A stretch of DNA of 64,000 nucleotides from positions 2,294,001 to 2,358,000 of the forward strand of contig JBDJPA010000011.1 in NCBI GenBank assembly GCA_039654915.1. Reading direction: 5' to 3'. Below the pieces are notes generated by a model. The model saw only the letters and a list, made by a program, of their open reading frames with translations, did not search any database and was not told where the DNA came from. Below are positions 1 through 10,746 of the stretch, in pieces. A program made the position numbers and the translations under genes. Numbering within the stretch: the stretch's first letter is position 1; each line of letters begins with the position of its first letter. Source of the stretch: Aquilaria yunnanensis (lineage: Eukaryota; Streptophyta; Magnoliopsida; Malvales; Thymelaeaceae).

Positions 1-1
1 T

Positions 2-1669
2 TATACCGAAAATATCATACATCAAATGAGCAATGAAGATAAACTCAAATGAAAGCATTCTTTTCAAAGCAATTGCAGCATCTCCTTTTGACTTGTAATT
101 AGCACCATCTTCCTTAACATTTTCAAGAACCTTACAAGCAGCATCAAACATATTAAGAAGACTGCTAACTGATGCAAAGTGAGAACTCCAACGGGTATCA
201 CCCGGCCTTTGCAAAGTACCAATTTGGTTAGCACCAGTTCCAGTTTCAAGCTCATCAATAGATATCAAGTGTGCAATATTATTAGCATGAGCGGCTTGCA
301 ACTCATTATGGCATTTACAAGAGACAGTAACATCATTGACAATAAGAGATAAATTTTGAAAGAACTCATGTATAACATGTACCTCTTTTGCTGCTGTAAC
401 TAATGCCAATTGTAAGCGATGAGCTAAACAATGAACATAATATGCTTGAGGACAATTATTGAGAAACAATGCTTGCAATCCTTTCCATTCCCCACGCATG
501 TTACTAGCACCATCATACCCTTGGCCATGAATATTTTGAACATTTAATTCATGATCAGAAAGAATACTACAAATCTCAGAGTATAAACTAGCTGATGATG
601 TAGCTTTCACATGTGAAATACAAAAGAACCGCTCCTGCACACAACCTTTGATATCAACAAATCGAAGAACAAGGGTCATTTGTTCCTTTTTACTTTCATC
701 ACTTGCTTCGTCCACAATGATACAGAACATCGAATCATCAATATCCTCACAAATCTTCTTCCTTACTTTCTTTGCAAATACATGCAAGATTTCTTTTTGT
801 ATTATAGGAGATGTGTATTTTGCATTGTAAGGAGCATTTTCTAAGACAACACTTGCCACTTTATCATTATAAGATGCTACATATTTTAGCAGCTCAAGGA
901 AATTTCCTCGATTTCTTGAATCAATAGACTCATCATGGCCTTTAAATGCCATCCCTTGAAAAGATAACCACCGGGCAATATCAATTGAAGTTCTAAGCCG
1001 AAGTATATTATTTTCAATCTCTTCCTCTGATTGCTTCTCTATTGCCTTATCAATATGACTGGATTGGTTCAATAATGCTGCACAATTGCTCACGACATTA
1101 TTGTGTGGGGAACAAGGGCTTAACCCCATATGTTTGAGTAATGAACAATTCTTCCCATCTTTAACCTTTTTCCATTTCTGAAAATCATTCACAGTAAAAG
1201 AATCCCAACCATTTTGTACTTTTGATTTCTCCGTAAACAGATAACAATAAAAACAGAATGCAGCATCTTTTGTTTCAGAATACTCAAGGCAAGGGAATTC
1301 AGAAAACCATGAACACTGAAACTTACGTTGATTATTTTCCGACCCTGAAAGAGGATAATCACACTTGATTTGATAAGGACCGACATTTAAGTAGACCCTT
1401 CTTATCTCATCCCTTTTGCTAACTGGATATGTCCACATTGGTGGGCGCAACCCTGGATCACGTACTATAGAAATATTTGTAGAATTTGAAGTTCCAGGAG
1501 TTTCTTGAGAAGATTCAACAGTTGGAGATTGAAGATAATCTACGCTTCCAACAGATTCTGAAAACTCTTCCACTATTCGTGGACATTGACTCCTTTGGGT
1601 TTGGCTTTCACCTTCCGGTGGAGAGTTCTTATGAAAGAAGTGGAATATTTTTTTTTGTTTGCTACCCAT
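2..1669 (-). CDS. hAT transposase, TTF-type zinc finger / DUF4371 (ZMYM1-like), C-terminus off the window
   Basis: A reading frame of 556 codons is open from an ATG at 1669 to the window edge with no stop or frameshift. The first ~80 residues are polar and low in conservation. Residues ~85-180 form a TTF-type zinc finger with the CFYCYLF block near residue 140. Residues ~190-440 match DUF4371: IVDEASDESKKEQM near residue 315 and GQGYDGASNMRG near 385. TRWSSH near residue 490 precedes the region that normally leads to the C-terminal hAT dimerisation domain, which is outside the window. Such proteins bind and cut their own element ends in the nucleus. The ATG was chosen because it is the first in the open frame. 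Intactness suggests a young copy, but the C-terminus is unseen. Confidence 0.85.
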   Translation of the reverse strand, partial: MGSKQKKIFHFFHKNSPPEGESQTQRSQCPRIVEEFSESVGSVDYLQSPTVESSQETPGTSNSTNISIVRDPGLRPPMWTYPVSKRDEIRRVYLNVGPYQIKCDYPLSGSENNQRKFQCSWFSEFPCLEYSETKDAAFCFYCYLFTEKSKVQNGWDSFTVNDFQKWKKVKDGKNCSLLKHMGLSPCSPHNNVVSNCAALLNQSSHIDKAIEKQSEEEIENNILRLRTSIDIARWLSFQGMAFKGHDESIDSRNRGNFLELLKYVASYNDKVASVVLENAPYNAKYTSPIIQKEILHVFAKKVRKKICEDIDDSMFCIIVDEASDESKKEQMTLVLRFVDIKGCVQERFFCISHVKATSSASLYSEICSILSDHELNVQNIHGQGYDGASNMRGEWKGLQALFLNNCPQAYYVHCLAHRLQLALVTAAKEVHVIHEFFQNLSLIVNDVTVSCKCHNELQAAHANNIAHLISIDELETGTGANQIGTLQRPGDTRWSSHFASVSSLLNMFDAACKVLENVKEDGANYKSKGDAAIALKRMLSFEFIFIAHLMYDIFGI

Positions 1670-2433
1670 AGTTGTGGAAGCAAACTTGAACCATCAAGAT
1701 GACAAAGCTAACTAAATATTTTTTAATATCAACTAAATGGAATGATTTTTTTATCAACAAGCAACACCAAACTTTTCCTCTTAAAAAAATATTTTAGTCA
1801 CTTAAAACAATTCAACACATACTAAGTACCAACTAATATACTCATTACTCAGAAGCTCTAACTGACGAACTCTAGTCTAACCCAACAAGAAATCAACAAT
1901 CAACAACAATCAAGTCTTCTCTTCACTCTTTAAGAAACTAATTAACTAAATCAATTAAACGTAATCAACAATAAAAACGTAGAGACAAGCTGCTTCACTT
2001 ACCTGGAAAGCTAGAAAATCAGATCAGTCAAATAGCTACGAGACCAGAAACAAACAGTTGAGCAATGCAAAAACTGAATTGGATTTGGGGACCTTTAACA
2101 TTTAACCTAAGACGGCAAGACCCAAGTCAGTTAAGTCACCCACACAGTAACACCACACCAAGTCACCAACAGGCAACAACAGTAATAACAATAGATAGTC
2201 TTCACTCTTCAAGAAATTAATTAAACAAATCAATAATGTTACAATACATTAAATTTGAATTTGAATACAAATATACAATGTCGAGAGACTCGACTACAGA
2301 CTACTACTCGCAGTTCAGAACTTCATATTCACTTACTGGAACGAGCGATGGCAGACGGCCTGATTGCCTGAAGTCTGAAGAGCGAAGACTGAAGACGGTG
2401 AAGAGTCTAAACTGTCGAAGTCTCGAAGACGCC

Positions 2434-2600
2434 CCGGGGGGGGGGGGGGGGTGCTACTGGAATCGGAAATTCCGAATGGAATTATGGAAATCAGATCAGC
2501 CGTCGGCGAGGTGAGCAAACAGCAAAGGCCCGAAGAGCGAAGGGGCCGCGCGGGGGGGGGGGGGGGGGGGGGGGGGGGGAGGGGGGGTGGGGGGGGGTGG
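2434..2600 (+). repeat. Two long poly-G tracts upstream of the hAT transposase
   Basis: A run of about 16 G starts near 2435. A second, nearly uninterrupted G-rich stretch of about 45 bases starts near 2552. Both lie in the leader or intron of the hAT element, on the strand opposite to the transposase, so a transcript would carry poly-C. Homopolymers this long are rare in plant DNA and prone to length error in assembly. Confidence 0.9.
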
Positions 2601-2941
2601 ACGGCCGGCGGCTGCTGGCGCTTGGTGAATGCCGCGATTCCGACTCGACGTACTCCCAGATTTGCGATTCAGGGGAGGCTGGGGAGCTCTGTTTGAGGTC
2701 TTTGACCGAGTGACCGTGAAACTAAAAGAGGAACAATAACAAACGAAACGCACCGTATCATCAAGCATATTTAAAAAGGTTAAACCATATGAAAGTCCTC
2801 CATTAAGTTTAAAACTTACATATAGGTACCTAACTTTAATTTTTCTACAATTATATCACATATACTATATACCCCATATAATTTTCTAAAAATCTAGGGG
2901 GGGCGGCTACCACTCCCCGTCCCTTAATAGATATGCCCCTG

Positions 2942-4674
2942 TCAGCGAATAATTTCGTGGGACAGCTTCTTTTTGTTTGTTTGGTTTTTTTTGTTTTGGC
3001 TCACCATTCAAGTGACAGGGTTTAGCTCGATGAAATTTTTTCTTTAATTCCTAAGACTTCAGTCCCTCCACTTTCCAAGGTTATGCGTATTTACAAACTT
3101 TGTCAGTATATTGATATTTTAGTCAAAACTTTTCTACTCAAACTTTAATGGGTGTTTAGTTTTACCTAACCCGAGATGTTTCATTGGATTTAACTACTCC
3201 CTTTCCCAAGTTACTATTTACTACTCATAACAATTAATTTTTATTTTTTATCTTCACTATTTAAGGATATAAATGTGACAATTTTATATATAAATGGTAA
3301 ATAAAAAATTATAATTTTTAAATATAATTTATTTAATTTTTTAGAAAAATAATATAAATAAATTTAAATTAAACTTAAATCAAATAAATGAAATATATCT
3401 AAGAACATGAGATGAAATGAGTAATTCTTACCAGCCTTTTTCGACCGTGGCTTGGTCAAAAAAACATTTTTCCACTAGGAGGTTGCAAATGACTTTTATA
3501 GTAAATTTATTTTAACTTAAGTTAATGACTTATTTTTATTTTTATATCATTTTTTGTTGAAATTAATTTTATTTGCAAGCTAATATTGTTTAAGTGTAAT
3601 GATCCATTAAAAATAAAAATTTTATGAAATTATTAAAATTTTATTAGTCATTAAAATAAAGTCATAAAGTTAATAATATTATAAAATTTTATTTTGAACA
3701 AAATATTACACTCACATAATATTAACTTTCAAATAAAATTGGTTCAAGGCTAAAAAGATATAAAAGTTAAATTAAATTATTTTAAATTAAATTAACTTAA
3801 ATTAAAATAAATTGGCTCTTAATCTTTGACTCCATGCGTCCCACCTTTTCGCTCATACCAATTGAACTACTTGAAAGGTTGGTCCTTTCCCAATCATGCA
3901 TGTCATTGGATAGGATAGAATTTAACACAACTATATAGATATTTAGTATTCACTTTATTGTTTAACTTTTTTCATGGATACTCAGAAGTACAACTACTAG
4001 ATGTTAGAACGTACAATTTAAAAGGGATCGGACGAATGAACCTAACTCATATGGGGCAGTAGCATGTGCTTTTAGGAGGATTCAAGCCGCTGGCTTTAAT
4101 CAATAATGATATATTTCACGTACTTGGGGATTTTGTTGGTGAGGTGAAACCTGAGATGCACTTCGTTTGTTTACCTCATAAAGGAAATGCATGGTAATCT
4201 AAATGCGTAAGGTCTAGATCAACTATGGTCCATACCAAGGGTGAAGTAAATATTTGGACTTGGGGCTAATTTGCAGTCATGAACTTCAATTGCCAGGTTA
4301 ACTATGAGAGAGAGAGAGAGAAGTGACGAGTTAAAGGTGGGGGGAGTGGAGATGAGAAGGCAGGGTAGGGCAATGATAAAATGATGTTGATGTGTTTGTA
4401 CTTTGCAACTTTGCGCAGCTAAAAGTCACGGGAATCCCTGCCAACTTTGGGCAACACATCACATGCCTCCTCATCTACGTCTACTGCTCCTACTCTCATA
4501 AACATTCTTTTACAATATTTTTTTTTTCTTCCCTTTTAAATTAACTAATGTTTTGTCCATCGACCAATTATGAAATTTCATAGGCATGAATAATTATTGT
4601 TAGTTCGTTTGAATAAATTCTAGTGTGTATTCGAAAATTTTAAGAAAGAAACATATTAACAGGCGATCTTTACA
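2942..4674. other. AT-rich intergenic stretch without a recognisable gene
   Basis: No coding region is supported. A MITE-like stretch begins near 3149 with gggtgtttagttttacctaa, a start seen in many plant MITEs, but no matching right end was found. A short (GA)n microsatellite lies at about 4304-4321. The rest is AT-rich spacer. Confidence 0.6.
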
Positions 4675-4679
4675 ACAAA

Positions 4680-4872
4680 CCCAGATCCTCTATCCCTCTT
4701 TTGTGTGGTATCGCTTTTTTGTTTTCTAGTCTCACATCTTACCATATGTAGTAGTTAACAGAAGCTTAGAATTGCCGTTAACATCTAATATAGAGAAATG
4801 GAGTATTCAAATCCTATTGACAAATCCTTAAAAAAATATATTATATTTTCATTTCCATTCAAACACCTCTTG
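4680..4872 (+). repeat. Left inverted-repeat arm of the candidate Pack-TIR element
   Basis: Reverse-complements to the arm at about 6557-6757. The best-conserved core is at 4753-4782 (left) against 6643-6668 (right). Outer limits are approximate because similarity fades. Confidence 0.65.
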
Positions 4873-4887
4873 TGTTCTTCTGCTCAC

Positions 4888-5410
4888 TATGGGTGATTAT
4901 TCGATTTGTTCGGTTTAAACCGAACTGAAATAGTCGGTCTATTTGGTTTTGGATGCTAGGAAATCGAATTAGTTTATAAAACTGAATTCAAATCGAACCG
5001 AAATACTTCGGTTCGGTTCGGTTCAAACCGAATTAACCGAAAAAATGGTAGTTAAATTCTATAAAAGATTAAATGAGTTAAAGATATTATTTTTCTTTTC
5101 AAATTCCATTCAATATAAAAGATTCATTGTCCATGGAAAGAAAAAAAAAAATAAGAATCCAAGCTAATTTGGGTTACTTGGTAGCATTATTGTTTATAAA
5201 ACAAATAAAAAAAAATTTTGTATAAAAAATTTCGATTATTTCGGTTACCGAATTAACCGAATTCTAAAACCGAAATAAAATCAAAAACGAAATTTTTGTT
5301 ATTCGATTTCAACCGAAACCAAACCGAATTACCGAATTAACTGAATCAAATTTCAAAATTATTTCGGGTTTTCAATTTTTTTGGTTTGAACCGAATACTG
5401 GTCACCTCTA
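4888..5410 (+). mobile_element. hAT MITE, copy 1 (TAGGGGTGA-type ends)
   Basis: This 523-bp element starts TATGGGTGA and ends TCACCTCTA. It is flanked by a perfect 8-bp duplication CTGCTCAC at 4880-4887 and 5411-5418. The interior is full of CCGAA/TTCGG motifs, has an AT-rich centre and contains no coding frame. It matches the element at 36730-37219 along its whole length in the opposite orientation. The 8-bp duplication and TAGGG start place it in the hAT superfamily. It sits just inside the left arm of the Pack-TIR candidate, so it inserted after that structure formed. Confidence 0.85.
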
Positions 5411-5441
5411 CTGCTCACCCGTCCCTCCCCATTCCATTTCC

Positions 5442-6567
5442 ATGCCAACTTGTCTTCTTCTGCTTACTACCCCTTTTCCTAGACAATGCTCAAAACAATT
5501 TCATTTTCTTTTCCTCATTTCCTATATTTTTAGCTTCACTTTGCTTTCCTCTACCTCTCGAAGTTGTTTTCCATCGTCTCAGGTTGCAGCACTTCTTGGT
5601 TTCAAGTCCAAAGCCAACCCTAAAAACCTTCTCAATTTCTCCTCCTCCCCTGATGGCGCCTTCCTTTTCTGTCAATGGCCTAATGTCACCTGTTACCAGT
5701 TCAAAGTCATCCAACTAGTCATTGAAGACCTTGATCTCAACGACGTCTTCACTTCCGCCACATCGACCTTCCTTGCCAACCTCTATCTTCTTAGCCTTCA
5801 GAACACTTCTCTCACTGGTCCCATTCTTGATCCCGCGTAGGCTAGTTAACCTTAAAGCTATGTTCCTTGATCATAATTCTTTCATTGGTTGATTCCCATC
5901 TTTGATTTCAAGTCTACATCGCCTCAGAACTCTTGATTTGTCGTTTAACAATCTCACAAGTGAGATTCCTAATTCGCTAACATCAATGGAATGTTTATAT
6001 TATCTACGCCTGGAGTCCAATTGGTTCAATGGTACTATTCCGGCGTTGAACCAGTCATCTCTTAAAAAGTTCAATGTTTTTTGGAACAATCTAACTGGTG
6101 TGATTCCAGTGACTTTGACTCTACAATGATTTGGGTTCATTTCCGTAGAATCCAGGGCTTTACGGCGAGATCCTGCACAAAGAATGCCACCCAACACCCC
6201 ATTTTTTTTCAGCCCACTATGGCGACGATGGCTTCGCCTCCTCCTGTGGTGCTCGAGTAGAGCGCAAGCCCTAAGAAGCACAATAGAAGGTCTATAATAA
6301 TCCGATTCTTCCGATGCCTTCATTTTTGTGGGCTCCATTCTCTAATTTGCTATGGTCGTCCGAAGGAAAAGGAACCAAAAGGACAAAACAAAGACAATGG
6401 GTTCTGAGGCAGCTGTTGCTGTGAAAGTGGTAGAGGCTATTCAGCTAGAGCAGGAAAGCGAGCTGGAGGAAAAGTGAAGAGAGTGCAAGGGAATGGTGGC
6501 AATGAAGAGCGGCACATTATTGTTCTGTAAGGGGGAGGCACAACTATACACACTGGAGGTGTCTAAA
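5442..6567 (+). pseudogene. LRR receptor-like kinase gene fragment (At5g67200-like), kinase domain missing
   Basis: The fragment begins with an apparent signal peptide (from the ATG at 5442). An LRR N-terminal cap follows (AALLGFKSK, CQWPNVTC), then repeats with LYLLSLQNTSLTGP, LRTLDLSFNNLTSEIP and QSSLKKFNVFWNNLTGVIP. Next comes a degraded transmembrane and basic juxtamembrane stretch (RRKRNQKDKTKTMGSEAA near 6360). The last recognisable piece is LLFCKGEAQLYTLE near 6510-6560, just before the kinase domain should start. Frame is lost near 5835, and stops occur near 5890 and 6127 and again around 6255-6350. The family is usually about 650 residues; here the kinase half is absent. The parent's role would be surface signalling, but this copy cannot encode a receptor. 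The break coincides with the inverted-repeat arm. Confidence 0.8.
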
Positions 6568-6756
6568 TGGAAAAGGAAATGAATTGTTTTTTTAAAAAGT
6601 TTGTTAATGGGATTTGCACTCTCCGTTTCTCTACATTAGATATTAACGGCAATTCTAAGCTTCTGTTACCTGCTGCAAATGGCTAGAAGAGAGGTTGGGG
6701 TGTAGGAAGGGGAAACCATAAAGGGGGACCGAGGATTTGCATTCCTCTATAACTCT

Positions 6757-6757
<1 letters not shown>
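6557..6757 (+). repeat. Right inverted-repeat arm of the candidate Pack-TIR element
   Basis: Partner of the arm at 4680-4872. It starts directly after the receptor-kinase fragment and runs into a (CT)n microsatellite at its outer end. Confidence 0.65.
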
Positions 6758-6797
<40 letters not shown>

Positions 6798-6812
6798 CTC
6801 TCTCTCTCTCCT
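6745..6812 (+). repeat. (CT)n microsatellite
   Basis: About 30 CT units with few interruptions, abutting the outer end of the right inverted-repeat arm. Confidence 0.95.
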
Positions 6813-9154
6813 CCTACTATACATTGCATTGTAGACCATTTTCTCGTTTCCGGCCAAATCCCTTATTATTTTGGCATCCATGTTCCTCTACCTTAACCAT
6901 CAAATATTAACATAACTAATAAAATCTTTGTAAAGTGATCATTCTGAAATTGAGTCACGGATAAATGAAGAAGCAAGAAAAGCAAAAGAATACTTGCTTA
7001 TCTGAGAGATGAGGCTATGAGAGTGTGGCCAGGTGGTCGCTGTTGGAAATAAATAAGGCGATGTAATTGTAATGACGTTGTCTGAAGGGTGCATGAGAAG
7101 TGATTTTCATGTCACATGCAAATCCTAAAGCGGTGGTCCGTTTTGTTGGGATCAATCATCTTTAAGAGTAGTTATATTAAAAGTTTACAAATCCCTCCCA
7201 CTACTATAATTTAATTAGTTTCTGAAAAGAAGTAACGAATTAACATTTTTATACTATATTGACATCTAATAAATTGATTTAATGAGTTGTTATTATATAT
7301 ACATGAACCTTCAACCTTGGAATTACTTGTAGTAGCTCCATTAATTCATGTAAACCTGAAAAGCGCTTCATGTATATCATCATGGACTGGACCAGACTCT
7401 CCTTCAGCTTTGCCGAATCTTTTATGCATGCTTTCCTGTCTCGGATTACCCTTCCCGAGAAATGAGTTCGGCCAAGATCCAAACACTTCTGCACAGCCAT
7501 GATGAGATTAGGAATCAGTCGAGACCCAGCAAGAAATTGTTGCTATTTCTCCGGCTATACCGTTAAAAGGAACTCCCCCGACCCGGCTGGGCAGCGATTT
7601 ACCCGTTTCACCCTTTCATTAAAATAATAATAATAATAATGAAAACGTTACGTTGTTTAAGACTAAAAGTAATATTTAAAAGAAATAAAAGAAGTTTCTC
7701 CTGTAATAACATATATAATCGCTTGTTATTATACTGATAAAAGTCTCAAATTTGTCACTAATACTTAGATGCGAGGTTATATCTACCATGGTATTTTTTT
7801 TTTTTGCCAACAACAAACTAGTGGCCTTCACCTCTCTCGACCTTCGATACTATGTACTGCTCCATCCCAATGAAAGTGTGGGATTATTCACCATCATCAA
7901 AGCTAAGTTTTCAAATGACTCACAGGGCTGACATGGGGTGGATTTCACCTTCATGATCAGAGTCTTGGAATTTGCACTTTTATGATTAATCGGTATAATT
8001 GGGACCAATTAGGTCAAGTTTTGGCATTGTTTCTATGGAGTCATTGGCTCACAAAATAATTGCATAGTTGACAAGACGACGGGTGTTGGGGGCAGTGGGA
8101 GTGGGGTGAGTGTTAGATTTTATTAAAGAAAAAATAATAAATTATTTACAATCCTTAAGATTTGTTACAAGTTACATTATTATCCAAATTTTATAAAACT
8201 TGCAACCTTTATCGGTCAATTATCAGTTTGAGTCTATTTGGAAACTTTAGTTGGAGATTTGGAAAAAAAGAAAAACTATAGTGACAAATATGAGCATGCA
8301 CCTAAACATTAGTGGTAAATGTGAGACTTTTATCAATTTTAATCTATAAATGACTCTATATACTTTGTGATGGTTCATAACTATTATTAACATATTATAA
8401 CTGTCATACCATAATATATATAATAATATCAAACTTTGCGATTGAACACATTTGTGATGGTCACATATATATCAGATCACATCCTCATTTTCCATATCTA
8501 CAAGTAGGAAACATAAAAAAAGGCATAGATAGAACTGGCTATAGGTATAGGGTACTGGTTGTTGAAAGGATGGGTCATTTGAAACAGTTGAAGACATATA
8601 AGAAGGATATGATGGAATATGAGCTAGCTAGCGATTCTTCTCTCCTGGGCACTGCTGCGTCAGCGCTGTAATGTGTGTTGGTAAGTCTAAATCAAAATGA
8701 AAATTCCATCAGCGCCTTCACCTAGCAATGGCATTCTCATCCATCTTTCAAATTTTAATGGTCTGATTCCACTGTTTCTGTGCCCGGCTTATAATTTTAC
8801 ATTTCAGTTGTATTTCTGCATCTTGGCAAACAGTGGTATACATGTCACGTTCCCTCCACCTTGATCTCCCTATTAGACTTCCAAAGTTCCAATGTTGTTC
8901 ATTGATCATCTACATTTTTTATAAAAAATAAAAGTAAAAATCTTAGAACACTTTGAAATGAATAATTAATCCTATTCTGTATAACGTTTTAAGAAACATT
9001 ATTGAGATTTAAATCATGAAATCTCGTTCTCATAATTTGTCTACGTTTTCATATGATGTTTGGGACGTCTTCTTTGAATCTAGGTAAATTTCATGCGTGC
9101 GCTATCGTGCTATATCATGCTTGTTCCAAAATGAATAAACAACTATTACTTATA
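6813..9154. other. Intergenic stretch, no assigned gene
   Basis: Mostly AT-rich spacer. A locally GC-richer block at about 7280-7620 carries a small unassigned open frame, described separately. An (AAT)n run lies at about 7621-7642. Nothing else is recognisable. Confidence 0.6.
7279..7500 (-). CDS. Unrecognised small open frame in a GC-richer island
   Basis: A 73-codon minus-strand frame starts MAVQKCLDLGRTHFSGR and contains a basic, helix-prone stretch (CIKDSAKLKESLVQSMM). Its upstream side (7500-7620) is GC-richer than the surroundings. I do not recognise the protein. An overlapping + strand frame of similar length shows that openness alone is weak evidence. It may be exon 1 of a captured gene fragment, or chance. 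Confidence 0.15.
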   Translation of the reverse strand: MAVQKCLDLGRTHFSGRVIRDRKACIKDSAKLKESLVQSMMIYMKRFSGLHELMELLQVIPRLKVHVYIITTH

Positions 9155-9590
9155 GGGTAAATTAAAAAACCCCCCTTTAGTTTGCTCTAACCTACACTTT
9201 GCTCCCACTATTTTCAAAAATCTATGCTTTACCCCTACGTCTGTTATAGTGTCTGACAATAATTTCTGAAACCCTAAATTAAACTATCTAATAACCATGT
9301 TTCAATAATTTTAAGATTTTTTTATTTTTTTTAAAGCTAACCAACATTTAAACAATACTGATATGCATTTACAGAAATGAAAAATTATTCATTTAAAATA
9401 TTTATTAACTATAAAAAAAATATTAAAGAGACTGAAATTATTGAAAGATGACTATCCTACAATTTAAATTACAATTTCAAAATTTATTATTGGACAATAT
9501 AAAAGAACCAAGGGCAAAGCATAGGTTTTTAAAAATAAATGGGCAAACTATGGATTAGGGTAAACCTTAGGGGGTAATTGTAACTTTCCC
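9155..9590. mobile_element. MULE-type MITE with 9-bp target duplication
   Basis: The 436-bp element has inverted ends: left GGGTAAATTAAAAAACCCCC, and a right end that reads in reverse complement GGGAAAGTTACAATTACCCC. The flanks ttacttata (9146-9154) and ttaattata (9591-9599) match at 8 of 9 positions, the length expected for Mutator-like elements. No coding capacity. The terminal style is shared with the larger element at 51463-52563. Confidence 0.75.
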
Positions 9591-9599
9591 TTAATTATA

Positions 9600-10020
9600 A
9601 AATCTCTATATGGTTTGGCCTAGTATATACTTTATATATCTTTTTATTTTTAAAAACCTACACTCTATTTCCTTCTAGTTTTTCTATATAGGACACTTCT
9701 ACTTTTTTCATGTGGTCTAAAAGTAACTTTTGAAATTTTGTTTAAACTATATAATAGTTATCTTTTAGTAATTTTATTTTTTTAAAATTTTTTTATGATT
9801 AATAAACATTTAAATTATTAGTTTTTATTCTTTATTAATGTAAAACAGTAATTTTGTAAATTCCAGTTAATTGTTAAAAGAAATATCAGACAACTTATAA
9901 TTATTAGAATAAAATTACTAAAAAAATTAAATTAAAATTTCAAAAATTGTTGTGCGACGTTGTAAAAAACTAAACAAAAAATGTAGATTTTTCAAATAAA
10001 ACGGGTAAAGTCTAAATTAA
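9600..10020. repeat. Degenerate second MITE-like unit beside the MULE MITE
   Basis: Starts near the phrase ggtttggcctagtatatact and ends near acgggtaaagtctaaatt. The order of motifs (long T-runs, then 'attttaaa' blocks, then a closing 'aaagtctaaatt') parallels the adjacent 9155-9590 element, but identity is low and the ends are not clean. Confidence 0.35.
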
Positions 10021-10164
10021 GTCAAACAATCATCTCAAACAGTTTCTCCTGACATCAGTTTTGCACTTACATCATGGTCTTCTTTCAAAAGAATCAAGCG
10101 ATCAACATGCTCACTTCTTCCAACATTTTGTGTTAGTTTTCAATATTTTTTCTCATTCTAAAAA

Positions 10165-10746
10165 AGTAAATTGCTTGAATTCCCCCTAACATTTAACTAT
10201 TATTTTATTTTAGTCCCTAGCGTATTGAATATTTTATTTTAATCCTAAACTCACTAAAAATATTTTATTTTAGTCCTAAATCTATTAAGAATATTTCATT
10301 TTGGTTCCTTTTTAATAAAATTTATTAACTTAAAGTACTTGTCCGATAAAAATTTTTTAAATCATAATTTAAATTATCAAGTAACTGTCAATAAATTTAA
10401 TATGTATAATAATTTTTTATAGTTAATGAAAAATTTAAATCATCATTTTTTCTCTATGTAAATTAAACTTATTTTATTTAGAAAGAAAAAACTATTAATT
10501 TAAAGTATTTATTTACAGTCAAAAAATATTGAACAGTTTAAATTTATTAGAAGATGACTACCAAATATTTAAATCAGAATTTCAACAATTTGTGTCAGAC
10601 AGTTATTCTGAGTTAATAAATTTCATTTGATGAGGGACCAAAATGAAACAATTTTAATAGGTTTAGGACTAAAATATAACATTCAATATATTAGAGATTA
10701 AAAAGAAGTGATAATGAAAAATTAGGAACCATTTATACAATTTACT
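10165..10746. mobile_element. Foldback MITE, copy 1 ('AGTAAATTG' ends)
   Basis: Both termini read AGTAAATTG inward, and the arms stay complementary for more than 150 bases (for example attttattttagtcct against aggactaaaat). The whole ~580-bp unit can fold into one imperfect hairpin. A second copy in the same orientation lies at 35073-35629. No coding frame. No clean target duplication was seen, so the superfamily is undecided. Confidence 0.65.

Larger units (their letters stand above)
1..2941 (-). mobile_element. hAT-superfamily DNA transposon, 5' part, cut by the window edge
   Basis: The element is read on the minus strand, so its 5' terminus lies at 2941. There the complementary strand begins CAGGGGCATATC and continues into a G-rich, then T-rich, subterminal stretch ending near 2850. 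That is the usual terminus of plant hAT elements of the TTF/ZMYM1-like clade. Bases 2942-2949 (tcagcgaa) should be one copy of the 8-bp target duplication; the partner lies left of the window. Between the terminus and the transposase start (1670-2941) is about 1.2 kb of leader and probable intron with long G-tracts. Terminus assignment rests on motif recognition and needs the other end for proof. Confidence 0.75.
4675..6757. mobile_element. Candidate gene-capturing TIR element (Pack-TIR type)
   Basis: Two diverged ~190-bp inverted repeats (about 4680-4872 and 6557-6757) enclose an LRR receptor-kinase fragment and a hAT MITE. The strongest shared block, read outward on the right arm, is acggcaattctaagcttctg. 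Similarity continues on both sides of it, from the inner motif aggtgt(c/t)t(a/g)aatgg to the outer motif gaggat(c/t)tg. The receptor fragment ends abruptly where the right arm begins. Long TIRs around a host gene fragment are the hallmark of Pack-MULEs, but I found no transposase and no convincing target duplication, so the superfamily is open. An ordinary inverted duplication is the alternative. Confidence 0.55.

Noticed and set aside
2236..2768. Short frames on both strands over the G-tracts, giving Gly- or Pro-rich peptides
   Set aside because: They are produced by the homopolymer tracts and lie within the hAT leader; there is no domain or conservation.
5386..5718. Alternative frame overlapping the start of the LRR fragment
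   Set aside because: The overlapping frame from 5442 carries the recognisable signal peptide and LRR cap; this one does not.
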